Assembly (NCBI GenBank): GCA_019095985.1
Contig: CM032661.1
Location: 7,658,785 to 7,722,784, forward strand
Origin: Streblospio benedicti
Taxonomy: Eukaryota > Annelida > Polychaeta > Spionida > Spionidae
Reading direction: 5' to 3'
DNA length: 64,000 nucleotides
The translations under genes and the position numbers were made by a program. Position 1 is the first letter of the stretch, and each line of letters begins with the position of its first letter. Below, in pieces: positions 1 to 9,985 of the stretch. The notes beneath the pieces were generated by a model. The model did no database searches. It saw only the letters and a list, made by a program, of their open reading frames with translations, and was not told the DNA's origin.

Positions 1-520
1 TTTTAAAGTTCACCCCTATTCACTCTGTAAATTAGCGAAAATTAAGCTTCCTAAATGACCGTTTAACTATAGGGTATGCATGTATATGCGTTGCCTCAAT
101 GGGTGAAAAAAAGCATTGAGTTTGTTTTGTTTGTATATATGTATGTACCTAGCTTGTGCTTCTTCTGTGGGTGGGGAGTTGTACTCGTGACCATAAGGTC
201 GTGGTCTGATTCCCCATCGGTTTGACTGATGGTGGATGCTGAGCAAACGTTCCCTAAAGCAAGGCCACACTGGTCCCGTGGCATCTACACGTTAATTAGG
301 TACAGGTCATTGCGTTAAAAGACTGAGTGAGTTATTGTGTGGTTGATTAGCATTGTGTACTAAATATTTTGCCGATGTAAGCTACTGAACATCAACCACT
401 GTGTCAAATTTTGGCACTGTGTCAATTAAAGTACTTTACCTTCCAGAAAACCATATTAATTATCTTATTTTTCATTTTATATTTCCACTGATCGAATTGG
501 CATAATGGTTAAAGTATATT
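1..520. repeat. Left arm of a long inverted repeat
   Basis: The reverse complement of this block reappears at about 9045-9560 with good similarity along its whole length, down to base 1, so the arm may continue outside the window. The arms contain a tRNA-derived SINE, but about 170 bp on the inner side lie outside the part shared with the other SINE copies (15.5 and 19.7 kb). The two arms bracket the pair of fibrinogen-related genes. Confidence 0.85.
165..345 (+). mobile_element. tRNA-derived SINE, family A
   Basis: A tRNA-like head with a B-box-like stretch (around 205-222) is followed by a conserved body that includes TGCTGAGCAAACG and CTACACGTTAATTAGGTACA. The same body is found at 9235-9415, 12990-13130, 15535-15705 and 19690-19857. 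This copy is degenerate in the A-box region. Confidence 0.7.
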
Positions 521-634
521 AAAATAGCTCAGAGAGCACAGGGTCAGCATATTGATGTTGATTCATGGGCAATAGATATCTACCCTGTACTTTAGCCATG
601 TTTAGAAAGCAGAGTGCAATCCAATGCCAAGCAC

Positions 635-2215
635 ATTTGATATGTAGGATGAATCACATATCAAAAACTGCTATGATGATTTAATTGCTTATACTCCCGT
701 CGTGTGCTAATCATTTAGTTTAATTAAACATAATTTATTTCAAACGATAATATTGGATTTGGTGAAACATGAGCTGTCTCCACGGTAACTTGATTAAAAC
801 TTTACTTTTTATTTCAATGGTTAGTGACTATTAGATTTAAAACCAGTTTATTCCATCACTCCATACGAAGACATCATACAAAATGAAAGTCAGCTTGGGT
901 GTGTTGGCTATTTTGATGTTGAGTGGATTGGGCAGTGTGATGGCTCAGTCCACACTACTGGACAGTCAGTGTGATGGTCATTGTAGGAATGATGAAGAAA
1001 TCCAGAGGTGGGTCGTCGAAATGCAAAATATGGAAAGATACACATTGTTTTTGAAGGATACAAAAGCGAGATCACAAAAGAAATTAATGGAATTAGAATC
1101 AAAACCTGATAGTCAGAGGATCTCATTCGATATAGAGTTATCGAATCTAAAATCTCAACTTGCTGATTATGAAAACAAGTTTGAAAATATGATCCAAGAA
1201 CTAGACCTGAAAGTTAAGAACCAGAAGGATACTACAGACCAACTGCAAACCGAAGTGTCAGAGCTGGAATCTAAGATCCAAAAAACTGATGTTGAAAGCA
1301 GCACAATCAATGCTACGTCACTAAACGTTATTGAGAGCACTTGCACAGAATGTTATTGAGAGTAGTAGCAGTGAAGATTGTGCGGACATTAGAGCCCTTG
1401 GGAATCAGACCAGCGGAGTGTATGATGTGAATATTTGGAAATGGACAGGTAAAGCGTGTCTATTGTGAGATGCCCGCTGATGGTGGTGCGTGGACCCGCA
1501 TTCTGCACCGCCAGGACAACCTCACAGACTTCACCTACAAGAAGTGGGTGGAGTATGAGGCCGGATTCGGCGATCCCCAGGGCCCCCACTGGATGGGGCT
1601 GGTGCAGATGCAGCAGCTCACTACCAGCCGAAAATACAAAACTCAGAGTGGACCTCATGGACTGGGAGGGGAAGACGGCATACACAGATTACCCACTTTC
1701 CATGTGGGTATTGTAAATAACAAAGTAACATTTAGCAAATTAATGCATACGAGTAAGATGTTTTACACTATTGAAATGTACATTGCAATGATTTAATGCA
1801 TAATAATGTATCCAGTATTTTGTGGTCCGTGATTCTTCAAAAAAAGAGATTGCGACTAAGAAACTATTAACACAAATAAGTTAATTATATTAACAATGTT
1901 AACACGCAATATTGACAAGATTTGACACAATGATTTATATTGAGTGTAGAAATTCTTCCCGAGTAACATGGGAGATGATGATAAGTGCAACAAAAACATG
2001 CCTTGGAGACACATCACTACAACTTTTCACTGTCCCATTTGCTGTAAGATGCTTCTAAAAACTCTGTCATAAATAGTTATACCTTTTACGATCGCCGAAG
2101 CTTTCCTCACACACAACACGTTGTGGGGAATACTGTGAAGTCTGGATATGCAATTGAGACGCCTCAGTAATGGGGACAATTTCCCTCACTCCCACTACTG
2201 CCCCCTTAAAGCAGG
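635..2215 (+). repeat. Tandem duplication, unit 1 (fibrinogen-related gene block)
   Basis: This block aligns with 6765-8725 from about 245 bp upstream of the start codon to about 500 bp past the coding region. The second unit is longer because this one has lost the distal part of the coding sequence. The similarity in non-coding flanks shows duplication of genomic DNA rather than two separate retrocopies. Confidence 0.85.
883..1709 (+). pseudogene. Fibrinogen-related protein, dead twin of 7012-8151
   Basis: The first 150 or so residues read cleanly: a signal peptide (MKVSLGVLAILMLSGLGSVMA), two early cysteines, then a heptad-rich coiled coil. Against the intact twin there are one-base gains near 1340, near 1432 and near 1640, each shifting the frame. 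After residue-equivalent 275 of the twin, a deletion of roughly 420 bp joins the sequence straight to the 3' flank (junction near 1709), so the distal fibrinogen domain with its calcium loop and last cysteine pair is missing. The remaining open frame (883-1359) would give a secreted coiled-coil stub of 158 residues. Whether that stub is expressed cannot be told from sequence; it is most likely a pseudogene. Confidence 0.85.
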
Positions 2216-3382
2216 GTTTTACTGAAGCAATAGTGACATTCTATATGTACATATTCTGTATACCTATTCCATTGATTACTTTTGATCTGCCTATTTTTTA
2301 TAATTATTTACCCAATTTGTACATTTGTCTGATAAAGGGTTAAACTGTCAAAATGTATGTAATAATGTATATATACATTGCCTACTGTCTAAAAATCAGA
2401 AACCTGACATTTCGCCATGGTAAGCTACATGGCTTCTTCAGATGTTGTACTGTATACATTGCACTGTATGTGTTTTTTAAAAAGACGAGTTTGTGGGTGT
2501 CTTAATGTTATGATAGTATCACCATGTGTGGCATAGGCTACATTACACACTCATGGCACGTTGGAGTTTTTAGAGTCGCAAACAGAAGAATATATAAACC
2601 TTTCATGCAAAGAACGTGCGGTCCGGCACACATGTTTTTGTTTTGTTGCGTCCGCTTCAGGAGCTGAAGCGAAAGACTTGTGTTCCGCTTCGTTTGTAAC
2701 TATGTATGTATGTCTCTATGTATGTTTGTCTCCAGACAAGCTAGAGTTTTTATGCTTCGCCCGATTTCGTTCAACCTTTACACAACTATTTGGTATGACG
2801 CAACACCGGCCATCTCCCAGATTCGATTTTAGGCACTTTACCAATAAAGTGTGCTTTCCATAGTGACATGTTGGGTCCATTTTCAACATTTTCTGCAATA
2901 GCTTTGTTGATGCTAGTAAGAAAGCATTCAAACTTTGTACAATGCTTACATGACTACTGAACATTAATTAACATGGTCATGATGGGGCTCACTATGGAAA
3001 ATTCTCTGTCTAAAGACACTAGAAGTAGCTTGAAATAAAAGCTATGTCATTGAACTAAAATGGCAATAGTGTGACCATTGCACCTTAAAACTGTATATGG
3101 GGCTAAAAGACAGGCATATGTGTTTTATAGAAAGAATATTATCACGTATTTATATTTATGATATTAGGGATTCACATTATCCGGGTCATTTTACTGACTT
3201 TAGGTCTTTACAATATTTATATTTCATTGACACTCTCCCAATGGTTGATCTAATCTAATTCTATTTTGTCAATTTTCTCAAATGGAAAAGTTATATTCCT
3301 ATACAAAATATTATTTTAATTACCACGCGAGAACTCATAACCCTTATCTGAACATTATTTATGTACTGCTATTGTAATAGAA
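2216..3382. other. Intergenic, no gene seen
   Basis: AT-rich DNA with short open frames that have no recognisable domain. A hairpin motif discussed separately lies at about 2400-2455. The run at 2700-2735 is a short imperfect (TATG)n microsatellite. Confidence 0.5.
2400..2455 (-). other. Hammerhead-like hairpin motif, copy 1
   Basis: On the minus strand the order is CTGAAGA, one extra base, a stem (GCCATG ... CATGGC) and GAAATGTC. This resembles the core of a hammerhead ribozyme (CUGANGA, stem II, GAAA), but the extra base before the stem and the lack of a clear stem III argue against an active ribozyme. Four similar motifs occur in the window. Confidence 0.35.
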
Positions 3383-3572
3383 GGAAAATATACCCTACCC
3401 CATTCTCAAGTCTCAGCAAAAATCCAGGGCCATTCTCACTAATTTTCTAACCATTCTCATTTCATAATTGCTAAATTTTTCAATTTCTCACAATTTTCAA
3501 AGGAATTTGACCCCCACTCTCATAAAAAATCAAGGGCCATTAATACCCATCTCAGAAAAGGTATATTTCCCC
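3383..3572. mobile_element. Possible MITE with 12-bp terminal inverted repeats
   Basis: The block begins GGAAAATATACC and ends with GGTATATTTCCC, which are inverted copies with one mismatch. It is non-coding and about 190 bp long. No clear target-site duplication could be read. Confidence 0.4.
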
Positions 3573-4613
3573 CTCGTACGAGGAAAGTCTTCAAAATATT
3601 AAATAAAAAAATATTTCTGTACGAAGCACTTATCAGAAGATGCAATTGATATGTTTATAGATGTATAATGAACTCCTCAGGGAGCTCTCAAATAATATAC
3701 TTGTGTTTTCCAACAATAAGATGGTATGGTATGCATGAAAGATGTGTGAAAGTTAATTTATATAAAATCAATGTCAGAGTATCGTCTTTCTTTTTTTAAA
3801 TCTATATTTTTAATGAGACAAAGATCTGCCAATATTAACAACCTTATGCAACTTATAAAATAAAAGTACATGTTGTAAATAATAAGCTAATAAACGTGCA
3901 TACATAGCTTGAATCGGTAATACTATATTAAAATAATTCTATACACAACGCACTAGCTTTGGATAATCGTCCAACGTTGTACGTCCTAACGTCTCTAACG
4001 TACGTGTTCTTACAAACAGTTTTAAGCATTTGCACAAAACTAACTAAGTTTGTTAAAGAATATGACAAGTTTCTTGTGAATAAACACAAAAGATCCAGGT
4101 TTTCGGAAAGGGGGGCATTTAAGGAAAAAAACCGCAGGGGGCGCACTAACGAAGTTTGGTAAATGAAACCCTATGAAAATGAAGTTTTTTGGTGGGAAAA
4201 GGGGGGTGCCCCTGGATAAATATGAAACGGATAAATGAACTTCACAAATTTATTATTTCCATCCTATTGCTATTATATAGAGGTACTGTTACGGATGTTT
4301 AATGCAGTCATAAGATCATAACATCTCACTTGTAAATGTGAAGTTTGCCAGGGGACCCAAATGTGAGCAAACAAAGCTGAGGGTAAAGTTTGTCTTTGAT
4401 ATGCCACTTAGTAATAAATGGAATATTGATATTTTCCAAAAAAAAAATCCTACAAAGCATAGCATAATAACAATGAATTAATTCTTCATGGTGGAAATCC
4501 TGTCATAAAAGTTGAATACTTTGACTTAAAATATTTTTTTAAGGGGATTTCACATTTTCCACAATATTCACATGTAAAAAGAAATCATGAAAATAAATAT
4601 TCCCTTCAACCAA
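3573..4613. other. Intergenic, no gene seen
   Basis: AT-rich sequence with no convincing open frame, splice pattern or repeat shared with the rest of the window. Confidence 0.5.
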
Positions 4614-5720
4614 CATGGCCAATCCTAGCTCCAGATCTTCCAAAAGACGCCAGATTTGTCATTCTGGGGTGGATCGTCAGTGATCTGGCCTCAAAAGTGA
4701 CGTGTTTTGGCTAGTTCGGCATGGAATGGGACACTTTTGGCAGGTTCTGGGCTGATTTTTTTTTTTCGACTTATGTGACACCAAACCACCATCTACATGC
4801 TTTTATGGGCTGTCGGAGGGCTTTCTCTGCATTTTGCATCATCCCAAGGTCTTTCACCTTAGCTGTGGCCTCGTCTGCTGCTCTCAGAAGATTACATTTG
4901 ACAAATGAGACCGTAAGTGCCGCCACTGCCGTTAAAATCTGAAGCAATGGAAGCATGAAACAGAAACATCTTTTCCAACAGCACGATGCTCCAATTTTAA
5001 TGCTGTCAACACAGAGAAAATGATACACTTCTGCCAGCTTCTGGCACAAAAAAGATGTTACCACTTCTCTGGAGAAGTGATTTTGACTTTTTTCCGTCTG
5101 TAGGCTCCCGTTATGGATTATTGAGTTGTTGAACTGGATCCACGTTCTGCTTTTTTGGTTGGTCTGGAGGGCTAATGTGTCCGCCGTTAGGTGTTTCTGC
5201 TTGCTGACAATTTTCATGAAGATCCCAAAAGTTTTAGCTACAACATATGCACATGATGCAATAAATAACAAATTTTGCCATTGTAGTTTGTGTCTCTGAA
5301 AAAAAAAAATGGTCAGTATGGCAGCCGTTGCACTTAATCTTGCTGCAGCCCAACAACATATCCGGGGAGGAAAGAAGAGAAAGAAAAAAAATTACACAAG
5401 GCTGAAGATGAGAGGACGATGGTTACGCTTCAGTGGACCCTGAATCATCATCAGTCGACCATTGGCATCTAGTTACGTCATGCTTCATCTGCCTTTTGTC
5501 ATTTCCCATCACATACTACATTTTTCCGGGAGGCTACGGCACTGTCATTGTTGTCAGGACCTGCTTCATCTCCTGCGACGCGTCTTGAAGGACCAGATGA
5601 CATTGACCTGCTTCGTCTTCAAAGCTGTTACATAATAAATATTGAGCCATTTCAGCCGATCCACCCAGAAATGACAAATCGTGCGTCTTTTGGAAGATCT
5701 GGAGCTAATATCGGCCATGT
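4614..5720. mobile_element. Candidate DNA transposon with about 65-bp inverted ends
   Basis: The left end (about 4614-4680) and the right end (about 5655-5720, reverse complement) match over about 65 bp. The shared core is CTCCAGATCTTCCAAAAGAC, followed by a GATTTGTCAT-like stretch. Between them lies a 1.1-kb body with one long open frame on the minus strand (4771-5295). Terminal inverted repeats of this length with an internal ORF suggest a DNA transposon or a non-autonomous derivative. I could not read a target-site duplication and do not recognise the superfamily. Confidence 0.6.
4771..5295 (-). CDS. Uncharacterised ORF or exon inside the inverted-repeat element
   Basis: A 175-codon open frame follows a polypyrimidine tract and AG that would make a strong splice acceptor (exon start at 5295). 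Read alone, it has no good ATG near its start, so it is better seen as a terminal exon than a complete gene. The translation is rich in Cys, Lys and Leu. It has a hydrophobic stretch near its start (NLLFIASCAYVVAKTFGIF) and another around CFMLPLLQILTAVAALTVSF, either of which could be membrane-spanning. I recognise no domain. An open frame of this length is unusual in such AT-rich DNA, and its place between inverted repeats suggests it belongs to a transposon. Confidence 0.35.
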   Translation of the reverse strand, partial: RHKLQWQNLLFIASCAYVVAKTFGIFMKIVSKQKHLTADTLALQTNQKSRTWIQFNNSIIHNGSLQTEKSQNHFSREVVTSFLCQKLAEVYHFLCVDSIKIGASCCWKRCFCFMLPLLQILTAVAALTVSFVKCNLLRAADEATAKVKDLGMMQNAEKALRQPIKACRWWFGVT

Positions 5721-6764
5721 GAAATGGGGTTAACAAGCGTAGGGTTTAAGGGTTTGCCTGGCTGGAATGAATTTTGCAAGGATTTACATTTGGATACTAC
5801 TTCTATGCTGGAGATCTCATGGTCCTATGGTGGGTCCCTTGTATCTCAGCCCACTTTAAATATGCTCTTTTTGCAAATGCAGACACACAGAGTCCAAAAA
5901 AAGTGTTATATAATAATATATTTAAAAAATTCATGTATGTAAATAAGATGCAAAACACTTCCCAGTTACTGGACTTTTATGGAATAGAGAGTTTTAATGT
6001 TTTAAAGGGACATGAACAGCAACCACCTCCTCTGACAATTTCACTTAATAATTTTATTTTTCTATTTTCTTGACATGTTGCACCTAATAACTTCCAATTT
6101 TACAATCATAAACACGCGTTTGATAGAAAAATATAAATAAATTAAAACAGAGAAAAAAACGAGTGGATTGACATTGGGAGGTTCCGTACTAATAACAGGA
6201 CTGTAGCCTTTATCACTTCAGTGCCGCAAGCCAAAAAATTCGCGTGTCGGAAATAGTTATTAAGGCTGGATGTTATGGAATTCCCTCTTTGTTTACAAAA
6301 CATTGGGCTGTGGGTACATTTCAAGAAACCGAAATAGGGAACTGATTAATTATGAAGAAATGAAAAGCTGCATATAGATAAAAATATATTTCAAATGGCT
6401 CAGCAAGTACTATTTATGTGGCATAAAAAAGTTTATATGACATGAAATTCACCTGTTCATGTCTCTTTAATTCGTAAAACTATCCTTAATTTTAGAAACA
6501 GGTTACTGTCAAGTCAGAATGACCTCATACAGGCATGTTTTAGGAGTAACTTCCATATTTCTAGAGTTTAATTAATAAAAATGGCTGGCGTTGGCTTTTT
6601 AAATTTTGCTAGATGATTTTAAATATACTTTTAAAAATGTAGTGTATTTAACTTTGATAATTATTATAACTGTATGTTATAACTATATACTTATGTTTTA
6701 GTTAATATATGGACATGTTTTATGACTGATTAAATAAATGATTTGATTTTGATTTGATTAATAT
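5721..6764. other. Intergenic, holds a TTAA-flanked MITE
   Basis: No gene is recognised. The only structure seen is the MITE at 6006-6466; the rest is AT-rich with short open frames. Confidence 0.5.
6006..6466. mobile_element. MITE with TTAA target duplication (piggyBac-type)
   Basis: The element starts AGGGACATGAACAG and ends with the near-perfect inverse CTGTTCATGTCTCT. A TTAA tetranucleotide lies immediately outside each end (6002-6005 and 6467-6470). TTAA duplications are the mark of piggyBac-type transposition. The 460-bp body is non-coding. A sequence resembling its right end occurs at 42155-42195. Confidence 0.65.
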
Positions 6765-8725
6765 GTAGGATGAATCACATATCAAATAAGACTTTTTCTG
6801 CATTAATGATTTAATTGCTTATATTCCGTCGTGTGCTAATCTTTTAGTTTAATTAAACATATTTTATTTCAAACGATAATATTGGATTTGTTGAAACATG
6901 AGCTGTCTCCATGGTAACATGATTAAAACTTTACTTTTTATTTCACCGGTTAGGAAATATTAGATTCAAAACCAGTTTATTCCATCACTCCATAAGAAGA
7001 CATCATAGAAAATGAACGTCAGCATGGGTGTGTTGTTAATTTTGATGTTGAGTGGATTGGTCAGTGTGTTGAGTCAATCCACACTACTGGACAGTCAGTG
7101 TGATGGTCATTGTAGGAACGATGAAGAAATCCAGAGGTGGGTCGTCGAGATGCAAAATATGGAAAGATACATATTGTTTTTGAAGGATACAAAAGAGAGA
7201 TCACAAAAGAAGTTAATGGAATTAGAATCAAAACTTGATAGTCAGAGGATCTCATTCGATATAGAGTTATTGAATCTAAAATCTCAACTTGCTAATAATG
7301 AAAACAAGTTTGAAAATATAATCCAAGAACTCGACCAGAAAGTTAAGAACCAGAAGGATACTACAGACCAACTGCAAACCGAAGTGTCAGAGCTGGAATC
7401 TAAGATCCAAAAAACTGATGTTGAAAGCAGCACAATCAATGGTACGTCACTAAACGTTATTGAGAGCACTACACAGAATGTTATTGAGAGTAGTAGCAGT
7501 GAAGATTGTGCGGACATTAGAGCCCTCGGGAATCAGACCAGCGGAGTGTATGATGTGAATACTGGAAATGGACAGATAAAGCGTGTCTATTGTGAGATGC
7601 CCGCTGATGGTGGTGCGTGGACCCGCATTCTGCACCGCCAGGACAACCTCACAGACTTCACCTACAAGAAGTGGGTGGAGTATGAGGCCGGATTCGGCGA
7701 TCCCCAGGGCTCCCACTGGATGGGGCTGGTGCAGATGCACCAGCTCACTACCAGCCGACAATACAAACTCAGAGTGGACCTCATGGACTGGGAGGGGGAG
7801 ACGGCATACGCAGAGTACTCCACTTTCCGCGTGGGTCCTGGCTCTGACAAGTACCGACTCACCATCGGCGGCAACAGCGGCACCGCGGGCAACTCACAGA
7901 TGACAACGTACCACAACAACTTGCAGTTCACCACCATTGACCAGGACAATGATGGGGCAAAGGTAAACTGTGCTAGTGGAACACGACATTACACCGGCGG
8001 CTGGTGGTACAATGCTTGCTTCTTTGCTCGCCTTACAGGCTCATACTTCGAGGATGGTCACGTGCCACTGTACCACGGCATACAGTGGCAGAGTTGGGGA
8101 GGGTACTACTACTCCCACAAGGTGGCCACCATGAAGATCAAGCGCCTGTGAGGAGCCGGCACAATAACCAGTAGACCACGGTGATGTTTAAACTGATGCT
8201 TATTCAAGGATGAAACAAAACTTATTCCGACAGTGACAGTATCAAAGTATTTATTGTAAATAACAAAGTAGCATTTAGCAAATTAATGCATAAGAGTAAG
8301 AGGTTTTACACTATTGGAAATGTACAATGCAATGATCTATTTTCATAATAATGTATCCAGTATTTTGTGGTCCATGATTCTCCAAAATAGATTGCGACTA
8401 AGAAACTATTAACACAAATAAGTTAATTATATTAACACTGTTAACATGCAATATTGACAAGATTTGACACAATGATTTATAATGTGTGTAGAAATTCTTC
8501 CTGAGTAACATTGCAGATGATGATAAGTGGAAACAAAATGCCTTGGAGACACATCACTAATAGGAACAACTTTTCACTGTCCCATTTGCTGTAAGATGCT
8601 TCTAAAAATCTTTCAGAAATAGTTATACCTTTACGATCGCCGAGATTTCTTCCTCACACAACACGTTGTGGGAAATACTGTGAGGTCTGGATATTGCAAG
8701 ACACCTCAGCAATGGGGATTTAACG
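6765..8725 (+). repeat. Tandem duplication, unit 2 (fibrinogen-related gene block)
   Basis: This is the full-length partner of 635-2215 and carries the intact gene at 7012-8151. Homology covers about 245 bp of promoter-side DNA and about 570 bp of the 3' side. No canonical TATA box stands out upstream of the start codon in either unit. Confidence 0.85.
7012..8151 (+). CDS. Secreted fibrinogen-related protein (coiled coil plus fibrinogen C-terminal domain), intronless
   Basis: The protein is 379 residues in a single open frame. Residues 1-21 are a signal peptide with a strong hydrophobic core. Cys30 and Cys34 follow, then an acidic/basic heptad-rich coiled coil at about 38-140 that should drive oligomer formation. 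The fibrinogen C-terminal domain runs from about 164 to 379. It has the expected paired cysteines (166/194 and 320/336), the WTRILHRQD and YKLRVDLMDWEGETAYAEY blocks, a calcium loop DQDND at 310-314, and the GWWYNAC and WGGYYYSHKVATMKIKRL ends. N-glycosylation sequons occur at 143, 174 and 212. The start is fixed by the signal peptide and by the same ATG in the upstream twin. Invertebrate proteins of this layout resemble ficolins and often bind acetylated sugars or microbes; the ligand here is unknown. The lack of introns is notable. Confidence 0.93.
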   Translation: MNVSMGVLLILMLSGLVSVLSQSTLLDSQCDGHCRNDEEIQRWVVEMQNMERYILFLKDTKERSQKKLMELESKLDSQRISFDIELLNLKSQLANNENKFENIIQELDQKVKNQKDTTDQLQTEVSELESKIQKTDVESSTINGTSLNVIESTTQNVIESSSSEDCADIRALGNQTSGVYDVNTGNGQIKRVYCEMPADGGAWTRILHRQDNLTDFTYKKWVEYEAGFGDPQGSHWMGLVQMHQLTTSRQYKLRVDLMDWEGETAYAEYSTFRVGPGSDKYRLTIGGNSGTAGNSQMTTYHNNLQFTTIDQDNDGAKVNCASGTRHYTGGWWYNACFFARLTGSYFEDGHVPLYHGIQWQSWGGYYYSHKVATMKIKRL

Positions 8726-8746
8726 AGACTTGCTGGAGATAAAAAA

Positions 8747-9052
8747 ATTCTTAAAATGAGCTTCTTTTTTATTTTAGTATAAAGTACAAGCATTTCCCTT
8801 TTTAAAAATGTATAACACTTTAGGGGTTTCGGGAATAGATTTTGGTTTATGGACCATACAAAAGATCATGTATACAATTTCGGTACAGTCAAAATTAACA
8901 TTGACTGAATTTCTCATTGTATTTGTATGATCTTTTGTATGGTACATAAACCAAATTCCATTCCCGCAACCTTTAAAGTGTTATACATTTTTAAAAAGGG
9001 AAATGAATGTACTTTTATAATAAAATAAAGAACAAGAACATTTTAAGAAGGT
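8747..9052. mobile_element. Foldback element
   Basis: Two arms of about 130 bp (8747-8880 and 8925-9052) are inverted copies of each other around a short loop. Shared blocks include CCCTTTTTAAAAATGTATAA and the CATACAAAAGATCAT core. It sits directly inside the right-hand inverted arm at 9045-9560. It is non-coding and could form a long hairpin. Confidence 0.8.
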
Positions 9053-9560
9053 ACTTTAACCATTATCCAAATTCGATAAGTCAAAATGTAAAATGAAAAA
9101 TAAGATAATTAATATGGTTTTCTGGAAGGTAAAGTACTTTAATTGACAAAGTGCCAAAATTGGACACAGTGGTTGATGTTCAGTAGCTTACATTGGCAAA
9201 ATATTTAGCACACAATGCTAATCACCCACACACTCACTCACTCAGTCTTTTGACGGAATGACCTGTACCTGATTAACGTGTAGATGCCACGGAGCAGTGT
9301 GCAACTGCTTTAGGGATAAGTTTGCTCAGCATCCACCATCAGACCCACGTGGAATCGAACCCTCGATCTTATGGTCACGAGTACAACTCCCCATCCACAG
9401 AAGAAGCACATAGATAGGTAGATTCATGTATACAAACAAAACAAACTCAATGCTTTTTTTCAGCCATTGACGCAACGCATATACATGCATACCCTATAGT
9501 TAAAGGGTCATTTAGAAAAGCAATTTTCGCTAATTTACAGAGTGAATAGGGTAGAACTTA
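9045..9560. repeat. Right arm of the long inverted repeat
   Basis: This is the reverse complement of about 1-520, with similarity through the SINE and beyond it on both sides. It directly abuts the foldback element at 8747-9052. Confidence 0.85.
9235..9415 (-). mobile_element. tRNA-derived SINE, family A
   Basis: The body and tRNA-like head are the same as at 19690-19857. The tRNA-like B box reads on the minus strand (GGGTTCGATTCC-like at about 9352-9366). It is nested in the inverted arm. Confidence 0.75.
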
Positions 9561-9706
9561 AAAAAATATACTTTGAACAACAAGCAGTCGTTGGAACGCC
9601 AAAGATCTCCCCCTCCTAGATCAGGCCCTTTTAGGACAACCAATTTTAAAATTAGTAATTCAAATACATACATGTATAAAAATATAGTAGACGGTCAACA
9701 CACCTA

Positions 9707-9985
9707 GTCAGAATGAAAATAAAAACATCGTAACTTCATCAAGAGTGGGCTATAAAGTACAGCAACATCTAATAATCAGAATGAAAATAAAAACACATCG
9801 TAACTTCGTCAAAAGTAGGCCAAAGCACATCAAAATCTAATCAGGTCTGGAGAATAGTGCACAGGAGGTAAATATGAAATGTGGCGATAATAGGTCAAAT
9901 ACGTCTCCCTGTAGAGTGGTAACAAGGTATTAACACGTATCACGCATAAGTTCGTCAAAAGTAGGCCAAAGTATACCAACATCAA
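9707..9985. repeat. Imperfect tandem repeat, unit about 68 bp
   Basis: Two full units start with CAGAATGAAAATAAAAACA (9709 and 9777) and share the CATCGTAACTTC and GTAGGCCAAAG blocks. A third, partial unit is seen at about 9948-9985. Confidence 0.6.

Noticed and set aside
2561-2863. 100-codon open frame on the plus strand
   Set aside because: No domain, no signal peptide, contains a TATG microsatellite and has no counterpart in the duplicated unit.
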